Origin: Flavobacteriales bacterium
GTDB taxonomy: Bacteria; Bacteroidota; Bacteroidia; Flavobacteriales_F; PHOS-HE28
NCBI GenBank assembly: GCA_016715995.1
Contig: JADJXF010000017.1
Location: 155,993 to 219,992 of the forward strand
Direction: 5' to 3'
DNA: 64,000 bases
Shown here: positions 1 to 6,834 of the stretch, one piece after another
Layout of the letters: every line of letters begins with the position of its first letter
Numbering within the stretch: position 1 is the first letter of the stretch
Notes under the pieces: model-generated
The model's input: the letters and a program-made list of their open reading frames with translations, nothing else
Database searches by the model: none
Told to the model about the DNA's origin: nothing
Program-made: the position numbers and the translations under genes

Positions 1-126
1 ATATGAAGCGGGCAAATATAGCCCGGAGGTCCAGCCCCATGCGGCTTTGAACATCCTGATCGGGATATGTTACCGGCAGGTCTTTTCTCGTATGGTCCAG
101 ATGCCTACTTTTGGCCGCCCCGCATT

Positions 127-348
127 ATGGCTTCGACATTGTCCTATTCCCGATTGCTCCTTGCTGGCTTGGCGATACTCCTGCCCTGCGCGGGATTATT
201 GATGGCGCAGCCCGTTGGCGGGCCGCCTCCTTGCTGGCCGCCTCCCTGCATCCCGATTGACGGGGGGGTGAGCGCCTTGGTTACCTTGGGCTTGGCCTTC
301 GGCGCCCGCAAGGCTTACCAGCTCCGCCGTTCGCACCTCGGCCGGTAA
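127..348 (+). CDS. Small exported protein with PID-CTERM-like sorting tail
   Basis: A 73-residue protein read from the ATG at 127, because this start puts an N-terminal hydrophobic signal segment (residues about 10-26, ending near Ala-Gln) right at the front. The mature part is short and rich in Pro and Cys (PPPCWPPPCIP), followed by the motif PIDGG, a hydrophobic helix and a basic end (RRSHLGR). Short motif, then transmembrane helix, then Arg cluster is the tripartite plan of exosortase substrates; PID is the signature of the PID-CTERM class in Bacteroidota. The exosortase gene starts 5 bases downstream, so this is very probably its dedicated target. Inference: it is cut at or near PID and moved to the cell surface. 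Its function after sorting is unknown. Confidence 0.7.
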   Translation: MASTLSYSRLLLAGLAILLPCAGLLMAQPVGGPPPCWPPPCIPIDGGVSALVTLGLAFGARKAYQLRRSHLGR

Positions 349-353
349 CCGCT

Positions 354-914
354 ATGAGCGCGCCCGACCGCGCCCTGCCGGCCCGGCTTTGGGCTGACCC
401 GCTGCTTCGGTTCCTGATTGTCGCCATTGGCCTCTACATCTCCTGGCAGTTCCTCTTCCATGGCCTCTTGCACCCTTGGGGGCAACTGGACCGATGGACC
501 ATTAACAGCCTGGTTCAGCTAGCCACCGTTCTACTTACCGCGTTGGGTTACGAGATGCTGCCCGAGCCCCGCGTCGACCTGGAACGCTATATCGGTGTGC
601 AGGGCGGATCGCACCTCTGGATCGGCGACCCCTGCAACGGCATCCCGCTGTTCGCGGTCTTCTCCATCTTCATCATCGCCTTTCCCGGTCCATGGCGCCA
701 CAAGGCCTGGTTCATCCCGGTCGGATTGGCCCTCATCCATCTGCTGAACGCCATTCGCGTGGCTGTGCTCTGCATGGTGGTCACCATCAGTTACGACTGG
801 TTGAACTTCAACCACGACTACACTTTCTACATCGTGGTGTACGGTGCGGTGTTCCTGCTCTGGTACATCTGGGTGGCCCGTTTCAGCGGCTGGCGTGAGC
901 TGAAGCGCCCATGA
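354..914 (+). CDS. Exosortase family transpeptidase-like membrane protein (XrtX/XrtF type)
   Basis: A 186-residue multi-pass membrane protein. The three expected catalytic residues of the exosortase/archaeosortase family are visible in membrane-flanking contexts: Cys94 in GDPCNGIPL, Arg135 in LNAIRVAVL and His154 in NFNHDYTFY. Family knowledge: these enzymes cleave proteins with a C-terminal motif-helix-Arg tail at the inner membrane. It lies 5 bases after a PID-CTERM-like protein and overlaps the next gene by ATGA (911-914), so the three genes are likely one transcription and translation unit. The length is typical for the short Bacteroidota forms (XrtF, XrtX); which subtype it is cannot be settled by eye. 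Confidence 0.85.
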   Translation: MSAPDRALPARLWADPLLRFLIVAIGLYISWQFLFHGLLHPWGQLDRWTINSLVQLATVLLTALGYEMLPEPRVDLERYIGVQGGSHLWIGDPCNGIPLFAVFSIFIIAFPGPWRHKAWFIPVGLALIHLLNAIRVAVLCMVVTISYDWLNFNHDYTFYIVVYGAVFLLWYIWVARFSGWRELKRP

Positions 915-1363
915 AACGGCGCGATGCCCTCAGTGCGCTCCTGCTGGCGGTCGCCATTGCCTTGGGGGCCTTGCGCGAGTTCCTCTTCGTGAACCTGAAC
1001 TACCAGCTCGACTTCGTGCTGCACAAGCGCACGGTGAGCTACGCGCATTCCGCCTTCCGGCGCTGGGCCGGCGATTGGGACGCCGAGATGCTCATCCGCG
1101 GCAAGTGGCTGCTCTCGCTGGCCTTCATCGCCACGACTCTGTTCCTGACGGCAGGTCTGGCCCGGCTGCGGTTCGGCGACCACCGGCTCCTGCGCGTCAC
1201 CGTGGTAGCCTTCCTGACCATCGGGGCGCTGGCAATGCTGCTCCAGGCAGTGGCCGCCCGTCATCCATTCGCCTATCCGATTGCCGTGCAGCTGCTTCAT
1301 GCCCTGCAATACCCCATTCCGCTGCTGCTTGTCTGGGCCTTGAGCTGGCGTTCACCGACCTGA
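911..1363 (+). CDS. Exosortase-associated integral membrane protein
   Basis: A 150-residue protein with about four hydrophobic helices (residues 5-25, 70-88, 93-118 and 125-146). The N-terminal stretch REFLFVNLNYQLDFV resembles the conserved start of the small membrane proteins that accompany XrtF/XrtX exosortases. Its start codon overlaps the exosortase stop (ATGA, 911-914), indicating translational coupling. The biochemical role of this family is not known; the position supports a partner or accessory subunit of the sortase. Confidence 0.7.
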   Translation: MKRRDALSALLLAVAIALGALREFLFVNLNYQLDFVLHKRTVSYAHSAFRRWAGDWDAEMLIRGKWLLSLAFIATTLFLTAGLARLRFGDHRLLRVTVVAFLTIGALAMLLQAVAARHPFAYPIAVQLLHALQYPIPLLLVWALSWRSPT

Positions 1364-1375
1364 CCTCCTGCCGGG

Positions 1376-1383
1376 TACATTTG
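1376..1383 (+). promoter_or_regulatory. Putative -7 box of the glyA promoter
   Basis: TACATTTG matches the Bacteroidota -7 consensus TAnnTTTG exactly and lies 36 bases before the glyA ATG at 1420, giving a leader of about 30 bases. No convincing -33 box is seen at the usual spacing, so the call is moderate. Confidence 0.45.
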
Positions 1384-1419
1384 GGCGGCTCCGGCCGAAT
1401 TCCTCCGAACCCAACCCCG

Positions 1420-2706
1420 ATGGAACGCGACAGCGCTGTCTTCGACCTCATCCAGAAAGAGAAATGGCGGCAGACGGTGGGCCTCGAGCTCATCGCGAGT
1501 GAGAATTACGTGAGCGACCAAGTGCTGGAAGCACAGGGCAGCGTGCTGACCAACAAATACGCCGAAGGTCTTCCCGGCAAGCGCTATTACGGCGGCAATG
1601 AGTTCATCGATGAGGTGGAGCAACTTGCCATCGACCGGCTGAAGCAGCTCTTCGGCGCGGTGTGGGCCAACGTGCAACCGCATTCCGGCGCCCAAGCCAA
1701 TGCGGCGGTCATGCTCGGCTGCTTGAAACCAGGCGACACCATCCTGGGCTTCGATTTGAGCCATGGCGGGCACCTGACGCATGGCAGCCCGGTGAACTTC
1801 AGCGGTCGGCTCTATCGCGCCACCTTCTACGGCGTGGACAGATCCACAGGACGCGTGGACATGAACCAAGTGGGCGAGATGGCGCGACGCGAGCGTCCTA
1901 AGCTCATCATCTGCGGGGCCAGCGCCTACAGCCGCGATTGGGACTACGCCGCTTTCCGGGCCATCGCCGATGAGGTGGGGGCTCTGCTACTGGCCGACAT
2001 CAGCCATCCGGCGGGTCTCATCGCCGGCAAATTGCTGAACGACCCGCTCCCCCATTGCCATGTGGTCACTTCCACCACCCACAAGACCCTGCGCGGTCCC
2101 CGCGGCGGCTTGATCATGATTGGCCATGATTTCGAGAATCCCTGGGGGCTGAAGACTCCGAAAGGCGAGCCGCGCATGATGAGCGCGGTGCTGGATAGCG
2201 CGGTCTTCCCGGGCACCCAGGGCGGCCCGTTGGAGCATGTGATCGCCGCCAAGGCCGTGTCCTTCGCGGAAGCATTGGACCCTGAGTTCACCCTCTACGG
2301 CAAACAGGTGATGGCCAATGCGGCAGCAATGGCCAAGGCGTTCACGGAGAAGGGCTACGAGATCATCAGCGGAGGAACGGATAACCATTGCATGCTGATC
2401 GATCTGCGCAACAAGGGCATCACCGGCAAAGAGGCCCAGCACCTGCTCGGCCTTGCTCACATCACTGTGAACAAGAACATGGTGCCTTTTGATGACAAGA
2501 CTCCCTTCGTCACCAGCGGCATCCGGGTGGGCACGGCCGCCATCACCACCCGTGGGATCAAGGATGGCGATTGTCGCCAGATCGTCGAGCTGATCGACAC
2601 GGCCCTTCGGAGCGATGGCGACGCCGGCGAACTGGACCGCGTGAAGTTCCAGGTGGGCGGCATGATGCGCCTGCGCCCGTTGTATGGCTGGGCGGTGACG
2701 AGCTAA
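1420..2706 (+). CDS. glyA: Serine hydroxymethyltransferase
   Basis: A 428-residue cytosolic PLP enzyme that interconverts serine and glycine with tetrahydrofolate, supplying one-carbon units. The start at 1420 (MERDSAVFDLIQKEKWRQ) fits the family; an upstream extension in the same frame reads out of frame across the preceding membrane-protein gene and is not credible. Visible landmarks: LIASENYVSDQVLEAQGS near residue 25, the Tyr-rich YAEGLPGKRYYGG substrate region, HSGAQAN, and the PLP-lysine motif TSTTHKTLRGPRGG. Length and motifs are standard. A TACATTTG box at 1376 suggests its own promoter. Confidence 0.97.
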   Translation: MERDSAVFDLIQKEKWRQTVGLELIASENYVSDQVLEAQGSVLTNKYAEGLPGKRYYGGNEFIDEVEQLAIDRLKQLFGAVWANVQPHSGAQANAAVMLGCLKPGDTILGFDLSHGGHLTHGSPVNFSGRLYRATFYGVDRSTGRVDMNQVGEMARRERPKLIICGASAYSRDWDYAAFRAIADEVGALLLADISHPAGLIAGKLLNDPLPHCHVVTSTTHKTLRGPRGGLIMIGHDFENPWGLKTPKGEPRMMSAVLDSAVFPGTQGGPLEHVIAAKAVSFAEALDPEFTLYGKQVMANAAAMAKAFTEKGYEIISGGTDNHCMLIDLRNKGITGKEAQHLLGLAHITVNKNMVPFDDKTPFVTSGIRVGTAAITTRGIKDGDCRQIVELIDTALRSDGDAGELDRVKFQVGGMMRLRPLYGWAVTS

Positions 2707-2708
2707 TC

Positions 2709-3542
2709 ATGCGAATACCTAGCGTGGTCCTCCTCGCGGTAGCCGTGATCGAGGCCTTGGGGCAATCGGCCGCGAACGATAAAGGATCGTTCTTCCTTTA
2801 TTGGGGATACAACCGCGCCTGCTACAGTTGGAGCGATATTCATTTCGACGGACCGGATTACGATTTCACCTTGCGCCATGTGCGTGCAGTTGATCGCCCT
2901 TCGGCGTTCTCCGCCTCCCTTTATTTCGGACCTACGACCATCTGGATACCGCAATACAACTACCGCGCGGGCTGGTATTTCCACGAGCGCTGGAGCATCT
3001 CGCTGGGATTGGACCACATGAAATACGTGATGGAGGAAGGCCAGACCGTGACCATGGATGGCTATGTGAACGGCACACGCTCCATCCAATACACCACGCT
3101 GGAAGGCTCGCGCGAGGTCCAATTGACACAGGACTTCCTGAAGTTCGAGCACACCGATGGCCTGAATCTGCTCAGTGTTGACGTGGACCACTACGATCAC
3201 CTATGGGAAGCACGCAGCGGAAAGGCCCGCTTGCGCGCCTTCGAGGGCGTGCATGCAGGGCCTGTCATTCCAAGGAGCGATGTGCGGCTCTTCGGCGCGG
3301 GCATGAACAACCGGTTCAATGTGGCTGGCTATGGCATCGGAGCCCAGGTCGGCCTGCAGCTCAACTTGCTGCGGCACCTCTTCATCCGCAATACCGTGAA
3401 AGGCGGTTACATCGATCTGCCACGCGTGCTCACGACCGGAAAGAGCGAGGACCATGCGAATCACCGCTTCTGGTTCCTCCAGCACAGCATCGTGGTTGGT
3501 GGCCAGTTCAGGATCGGTGCTGGGAAGTCAGCCGGCCATTGA
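2709..3542 (+). CDS. Secreted or outer-membrane protein of unknown function
   Basis: A 277-residue protein starting 2 bases after the glyA stop, with a short N-terminal signal segment (MRIPSVVLLAVAVIEALGQS). The body has many alternating aromatic/polar stretches, glycine-rich turns and a strand-like C-terminus (HSIVVGGQFRIGAG), which suggests an outer-membrane beta-barrel of a type seen as conserved hypothetical in Bacteroidota. I do not recognise a named family. Its 3' end overlaps the convergent HTTM gene by 15 bases. Confidence 0.6.
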   Translation: MRIPSVVLLAVAVIEALGQSAANDKGSFFLYWGYNRACYSWSDIHFDGPDYDFTLRHVRAVDRPSAFSASLYFGPTTIWIPQYNYRAGWYFHERWSISLGLDHMKYVMEEGQTVTMDGYVNGTRSIQYTTLEGSREVQLTQDFLKFEHTDGLNLLSVDVDHYDHLWEARSGKARLRAFEGVHAGPVIPRSDVRLFGAGMNNRFNVAGYGIGAQVGLQLNLLRHLFIRNTVKGGYIDLPRVLTTGKSEDHANHRFWFLQHSIVVGGQFRIGAGKSAGH

Positions 3543-4343
3543 ACGACCTGAACGCGTAAGCCTCGCGATCCATGGCAGTCGTGCGAAATCGTGATCACTG
3601 AGCCATATGGAGTAGCACACGATGAAAGCGAGCCCCATCTCCGGGATGTCCATCCACAACGCCGTTGCAAGGTGGAACAGGATGCCGAAGGCCATCCAGG
3701 GCAGCCGCAGCGCGCTGAACCAGACCGCGACCGGGAAGGTGAGCTGAAAGACGAGCACCGCCCACGTGGCGATGTGTGAGAGCGTAGGAAAGGACCCGAG
3801 CCACGCCGGACCGAACGCAGGATCGGTGGCCGCGATGCCCATCGCCGTGCCATCGATCCAATACGTGCCTGTGAGCTTGTGCAAGCCTGTAGCCACATAC
3901 GCCAGCAGCAGTTGGAACCGGATGATCCAGAATCCCAAGGTCTGCCAGCGCTCGTCCGGTACGGCAAGGAAGATGCTCCAGAATAGCACGTTGGCCATGA
4001 GATGCTGTCCCCCGCTCCCAGCGAGCCAGGCGTTGTTCATGAGGTTGGTGTAGAGCAGCCAGATCAGCGTCGCGACCCACCAGCGAGGTCCGTTCAAGAG
4101 CGCATGAAGGCATGCTACCAGGAGCAATGCAACGCCGATCATCACCACAATGGCTTCATGGTCACCCGCCAAAGCCGGTATGGCGTGCGTGACATACTTC
4201 AATGGGCCGGGCGGCAGGTAGACCGGAGATGCGGCCATGATGGCCATGCGACCCACGCCCCCATAAGCCGAAAGCGTGAAACCGATCACCCAGAGCAGCG
4301 CGGCGCGCTGGAAGAGCCTCGATGCCGTTGCGCTCTTGTTCAT
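3528..4343 (-). CDS. HTTM domain membrane protein
   Basis: A 271-residue multi-pass protein (about seven hydrophobic helices) beginning at the ATG at 4343. The region LLYTNLMNNAWLAGSGGQHL and the segment around IIRFQLLLAYVATGLHKLTG WIDG (broken here by one residue group) are the hallmarks of HTTM proteins, relatives of vitamin K-dependent gamma-carboxylase. No C-terminal carboxylase lumenal domain is present, so catalysis of that reaction is doubtful. The start overlaps the stop of the upstream gene by ATGA (4340-4343), so the two are translationally coupled. Substrate and role are unknown. Confidence 0.75.
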   Translation of the reverse strand: MNKSATASRLFQRAALLWVIGFTLSAYGGVGRMAIMAASPVYLPPGPLKYVTHAIPALAGDHEAIVVMIGVALLLVACLHALLNGPRWWVATLIWLLYTNLMNNAWLAGSGGQHLMANVLFWSIFLAVPDERWQTLGFWIIRFQLLLAYVATGLHKLTGTYWIDGTAMGIAATDPAFGPAWLGSFPTLSHIATWAVLVFQLTFPVAVWFSALRLPWMAFGILFHLATALWMDIPEMGLAFIVCYSIWLSDHDFARLPWIARLTRSGRSMAG

Positions 4344-4876
4344 GGCAACCGCATTTCCATGGTCCGCTGCTCGCGGGCAGCTGGCCTTCGTGAATCCGTT
4401 ACGCATTGCTCAACCAGCCTGATCCGCGGCGACACCGGCATATCGCTTCGGGATGAATCGAGCGCCTCACCGCGGATGATCCCGCGCACAGCGTCCGCTA
4501 TGGGGCCGTCGAGCGCGGTGTCGCCCGAATGCGCGCGCGACTGGGCATGGCGCGCGATCGACTGCACAACGCGCCGATTGAGGTAGGTGTGTTTCCCGGC
4601 TCCGAGGCCATGCCACAGTGAACCATCCGTGGACCATTCCAAACCGCAGGAGCACAGCGGTGGGTCTGGCGCGAACAACCGCCACTGCTGGTGGAACAGT
4701 GGCCGGGCGTAGAATTGACCGATGACCCGCAGCCGCTCAGGAACCAGTTGCTGAGGGAAGGTGTACGCGGCCAATAGCACCACGTGCGCGGCCGCGACTG
4801 CTATGAGGAGGCGTTGATCGCGCGTGCGCATTCGGTCCGTGAAGTTGGCGAAGGCGGGCGAATGGGCCTGCTTCAC
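4340..4876 (-). CDS. DUF5819-like membrane-anchored protein, HTTM partner
   Basis: A 178-residue protein with one N-terminal membrane helix (about residues 22-40, LLIAVAAAHVVLLAAYTFP). The segment QWRLFAPDPPLC is typical of the small proteins (DUF5819-like) encoded beside HTTM genes. An internal ATG at 4831 (MRTRDQRLL) is an alternative start and would leave room for promoters between this gene and the divergent fumarylacetoacetase gene at 4888; from 4876 the gap is only 11 bases. Function unknown; coupling to the HTTM gene by ATGA argues for a joint role. Confidence 0.6.
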   Translation of the reverse strand: MKQAHSPAFANFTDRMRTRDQRLLIAVAAAHVVLLAAYTFPQQLVPERLRVIGQFYARPLFHQQWRLFAPDPPLCSCGLEWSTDGSLWHGLGAGKHTYLNRRVVQSIARHAQSRAHSGDTALDGPIADAVRGIIRGEALDSSRSDMPVSPRIRLVEQCVTDSRRPAAREQRTMEMRLP

Positions 4877-4887
4877 ACCTTTGCAAC

Positions 4888-6171
4888 ATGCCCATGAACC
4901 CCAACGACCCCTCGCTCCGCTCCTGGTTGCCCGTGCCTGAAGGCAGCGACTTCCCCATCCAGAACATCCCGTTCGGCCTCGGTGAGCATCCCGACCAGTA
5001 TCCGGCCGCCTTCACACGGATCGGCGATCATGCCATCAACCTCTTCGAGCTGTTCAGCGCTGGGCTCTTCAAGGGGGTCACGAAGGAGGAGCACGTATTC
5101 GAAGGGATCGATTGCCTGAACCACTTCGTGTGCGAAGGCCCGGCAGTGGTGCGCGGCGTGCGCCAACGGCTGAGTGAGCTGCTGCGGCATGACAACCCGT
5201 TGCTGCGCGACAATGAAGCGCTGAAGGCGCAGGCCGTGTTCCCGATCGGTCAGGTGCACATGAACGTGCCGATGAACATCGGCGACTACACCGATTTCTA
5301 CAGCAGCCGCCAGCATGCCTACAATGTGGGCAGCATGTTCCGCGACCCGGCGAACGCGCTGCTGCCCAACTGGCTGCACATGCCGGTGGGCTACCACGGC
5401 CGGGCATCCAGCATCGTCCCTTCGGGCACGGCCATTCGTCGTCCTAGTGGCCAATTCAAGCCCGCGCCCGATACCGCACCGTTGTTCGGCCCCACGCGCC
5501 AGCTGGACTTCGAATTGGAGGTGGCCTTCTTCACCTACCACGGCAAGCAGCTGGGCCAGCGCATCAGCACCGCCGAGGCCGACGAATACATCTTCGGCCT
5601 CTCGCTCTTCAACGATTGGAGCGCGCGTGATATACAAGCGTGGGAGTACGTGCCTTTGGGGCCTTTCCTCGGGAAGAACTTCGCCTCATCCATCTCCCCA
5701 TGGGTGGTCACGCTCGATGCCCTGGAGCCCTTCCGCGTTCCTGGACCCGTGCAGGATCCTGCCGTGCTCCCCTACCTGCAGTACACAGGCTACCAGCACT
5801 ACGACATCAAATTGGAAGTGGCGATCCGCACGACTGGCGGAAGCGAGACCGTGATCTGCCGCAGCAACTTCAGGCATCAGTATTGGAACATGGCCCAGCA
5901 GCTCGCGCATCATACCGTCAACGGCTGCAACATCAACGCAGGCGACCTGATGGCCAGCGGTACCATCAGCGGCGAGGCACCGGACAGTTTCGGCAGCATG
6001 CTGGAACTGGCCTGGAAAGGCACGAAGCCCTTGAAGCTGAGCGACGGCTCTGAGCGGAAGTTCATTGAGGACGGCGACACCGTGATCATGCGCGGCTATG
6101 CGGAGAAGGACGACCTGCGCATCGGATTGGGCGAAGTGCGCGGCACCGTCCTGCCTGCGCTGCCCTTCTGA
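4888..6171 (+). CDS. fahA: Fumarylacetoacetase
   Basis: A 427-residue cytosolic hydrolase that splits fumarylacetoacetate into fumarate and acetoacetate in the last step of tyrosine catabolism. Landmarks: N-terminal domain with NDPSLRSWLPVPEGSDFPIQN, the catalytic region PVGYHGRASSIV, the metal-binding LDFELEVAFF, and FNDWSARDIQAWEYVPLGPFLGKNF (listed in two parts of the same block). Length fits the family. A second ATG two codons in (4894) is equally possible. No other tyrosine-pathway gene lies in the window. Confidence 0.95.
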   Translation: MPMNPNDPSLRSWLPVPEGSDFPIQNIPFGLGEHPDQYPAAFTRIGDHAINLFELFSAGLFKGVTKEEHVFEGIDCLNHFVCEGPAVVRGVRQRLSELLRHDNPLLRDNEALKAQAVFPIGQVHMNVPMNIGDYTDFYSSRQHAYNVGSMFRDPANALLPNWLHMPVGYHGRASSIVPSGTAIRRPSGQFKPAPDTAPLFGPTRQLDFELEVAFFTYHGKQLGQRISTAEADEYIFGLSLFNDWSARDIQAWEYVPLGPFLGKNFASSISPWVVTLDALEPFRVPGPVQDPAVLPYLQYTGYQHYDIKLEVAIRTTGGSETVICRSNFRHQYWNMAQQLAHHTVNGCNINAGDLMASGTISGEAPDSFGSMLELAWKGTKPLKLSDGSERKFIEDGDTVIMRGYAEKDDLRIGLGEVRGTVLPALPF

Positions 6172-6187
6172 GCCTTCAGCAACGCGC

Positions 6188-6195
6188 TACTTTTG
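6188..6195 (+). promoter_or_regulatory. Putative -7 box of the MNT/HepT/rel unit
   Basis: TACTTTTG fits TAnnTTTG and lies 5 bases before the ATG at 6201, so the transcript would be almost leaderless. It would serve the antitoxin gene and, because the genes overlap, hepT and rel as well. Confidence 0.45.
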
Positions 6196-6200
6196 GGGGC

Positions 6201-6503
6201 ATGGACTTCTTCGCCCCGTATATGGAGCAGATCGCTGCGCTGTGCAAGAAGCATGATGTTAAGAGCTTGTATGCATTCGGCTCGGCCGCGCGCGGCGACA
6301 TGAATCCGAGGAGCGACGTGGATCTGCTTGTGGACATCAAGGCCACTGACCCCATCGCATACGGTGAACTGTACTTCAGCCTGCGCTTCGGCCTTGAGGA
6401 CCTGCTCGGCCGAAAGGTCGACCTGCTTGAGGCCCGAGCTGCGCACAACCCATTCTTCCTTCAGGCGATAGAACCATCCAAGCGCGGACTCTATGCTGGT
6501 TGA
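6201..6503 (+). CDS. mntA: MNT-type nucleotidyltransferase antitoxin
   Basis: A 100-residue minimal nucleotidyltransferase. The motif GSx10DxD is clear: Gly27-Ser28 in FGSAARGD and Asp39/Asp41 in SDVDLLVD. In characterised MNT/HepT pairs this enzyme adds AMP to a tyrosine of HepT and silences it. It overlaps hepT by 11 bases. A TACTTTTG box sits just upstream. Confidence 0.88.
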   Translation: MDFFAPYMEQIAALCKKHDVKSLYAFGSAARGDMNPRSDVDLLVDIKATDPIAYGELYFSLRFGLEDLLGRKVDLLEARAAHNPFFLQAIEPSKRGLYAG

Positions 6504-6834
6504 AACCCGCGTCAGGCTCTCGGAGATCCTTCATGCCATAGCGCAGTTGGAGGACTGCAAGCGGCGTTGCAAGGAGTTCAGCGCGTTCAAGAACGACGGA
6601 TTGATGGTTCGCGCCGCGGAGCGATGCATCATGATCATCGGAGAATCGGTGATCCGCATCTCGAGGTCGGACCCCGATATCAGCTTCACCGATGACCGGA
6701 AGATCAGGGCAACACGCCACATCGTGGTGCATGAGTATGAGAAGGTGAGCGCTGAAGTGCTCTGGTTGATCATGGAACGCAACATCACGGTCCTCAAGGC
6801 AGAGGTCGAAGCCCTCCTTAAGCAGCATGGATAA
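6493..6834 (+). CDS. hepT: HepT-like ribonuclease toxin
   Basis: A 113-residue all-helical HEPN protein. The RX4HXY catalytic/AMPylation motif is present as Arg75, His80 and Tyr82 (RHIVVHEY). Family members are RNases neutralised by the cognate MNT antitoxin. The gene overlaps the antitoxin upstream by 11 bases and the rel gene downstream by 8 bases, an unusual link between a toxin and alarmone metabolism. Confidence 0.88.
   Translation: MLVETRVRLSEILHAIAQLEDCKRRCKEFSAFKNDGLMVRAAERCIMIIGESVIRISRSDPDISFTDDRKIRATRHIVVHEYEKVSAEVLWLIMERNITVLKAEVEALLKQHG

Noticed and set aside
1075..1419. N-terminal extension of GlyA
   Set aside because: It overlaps the exosortase-associated gene in another frame and has no family counterpart; ATG 1420 fits the family start.
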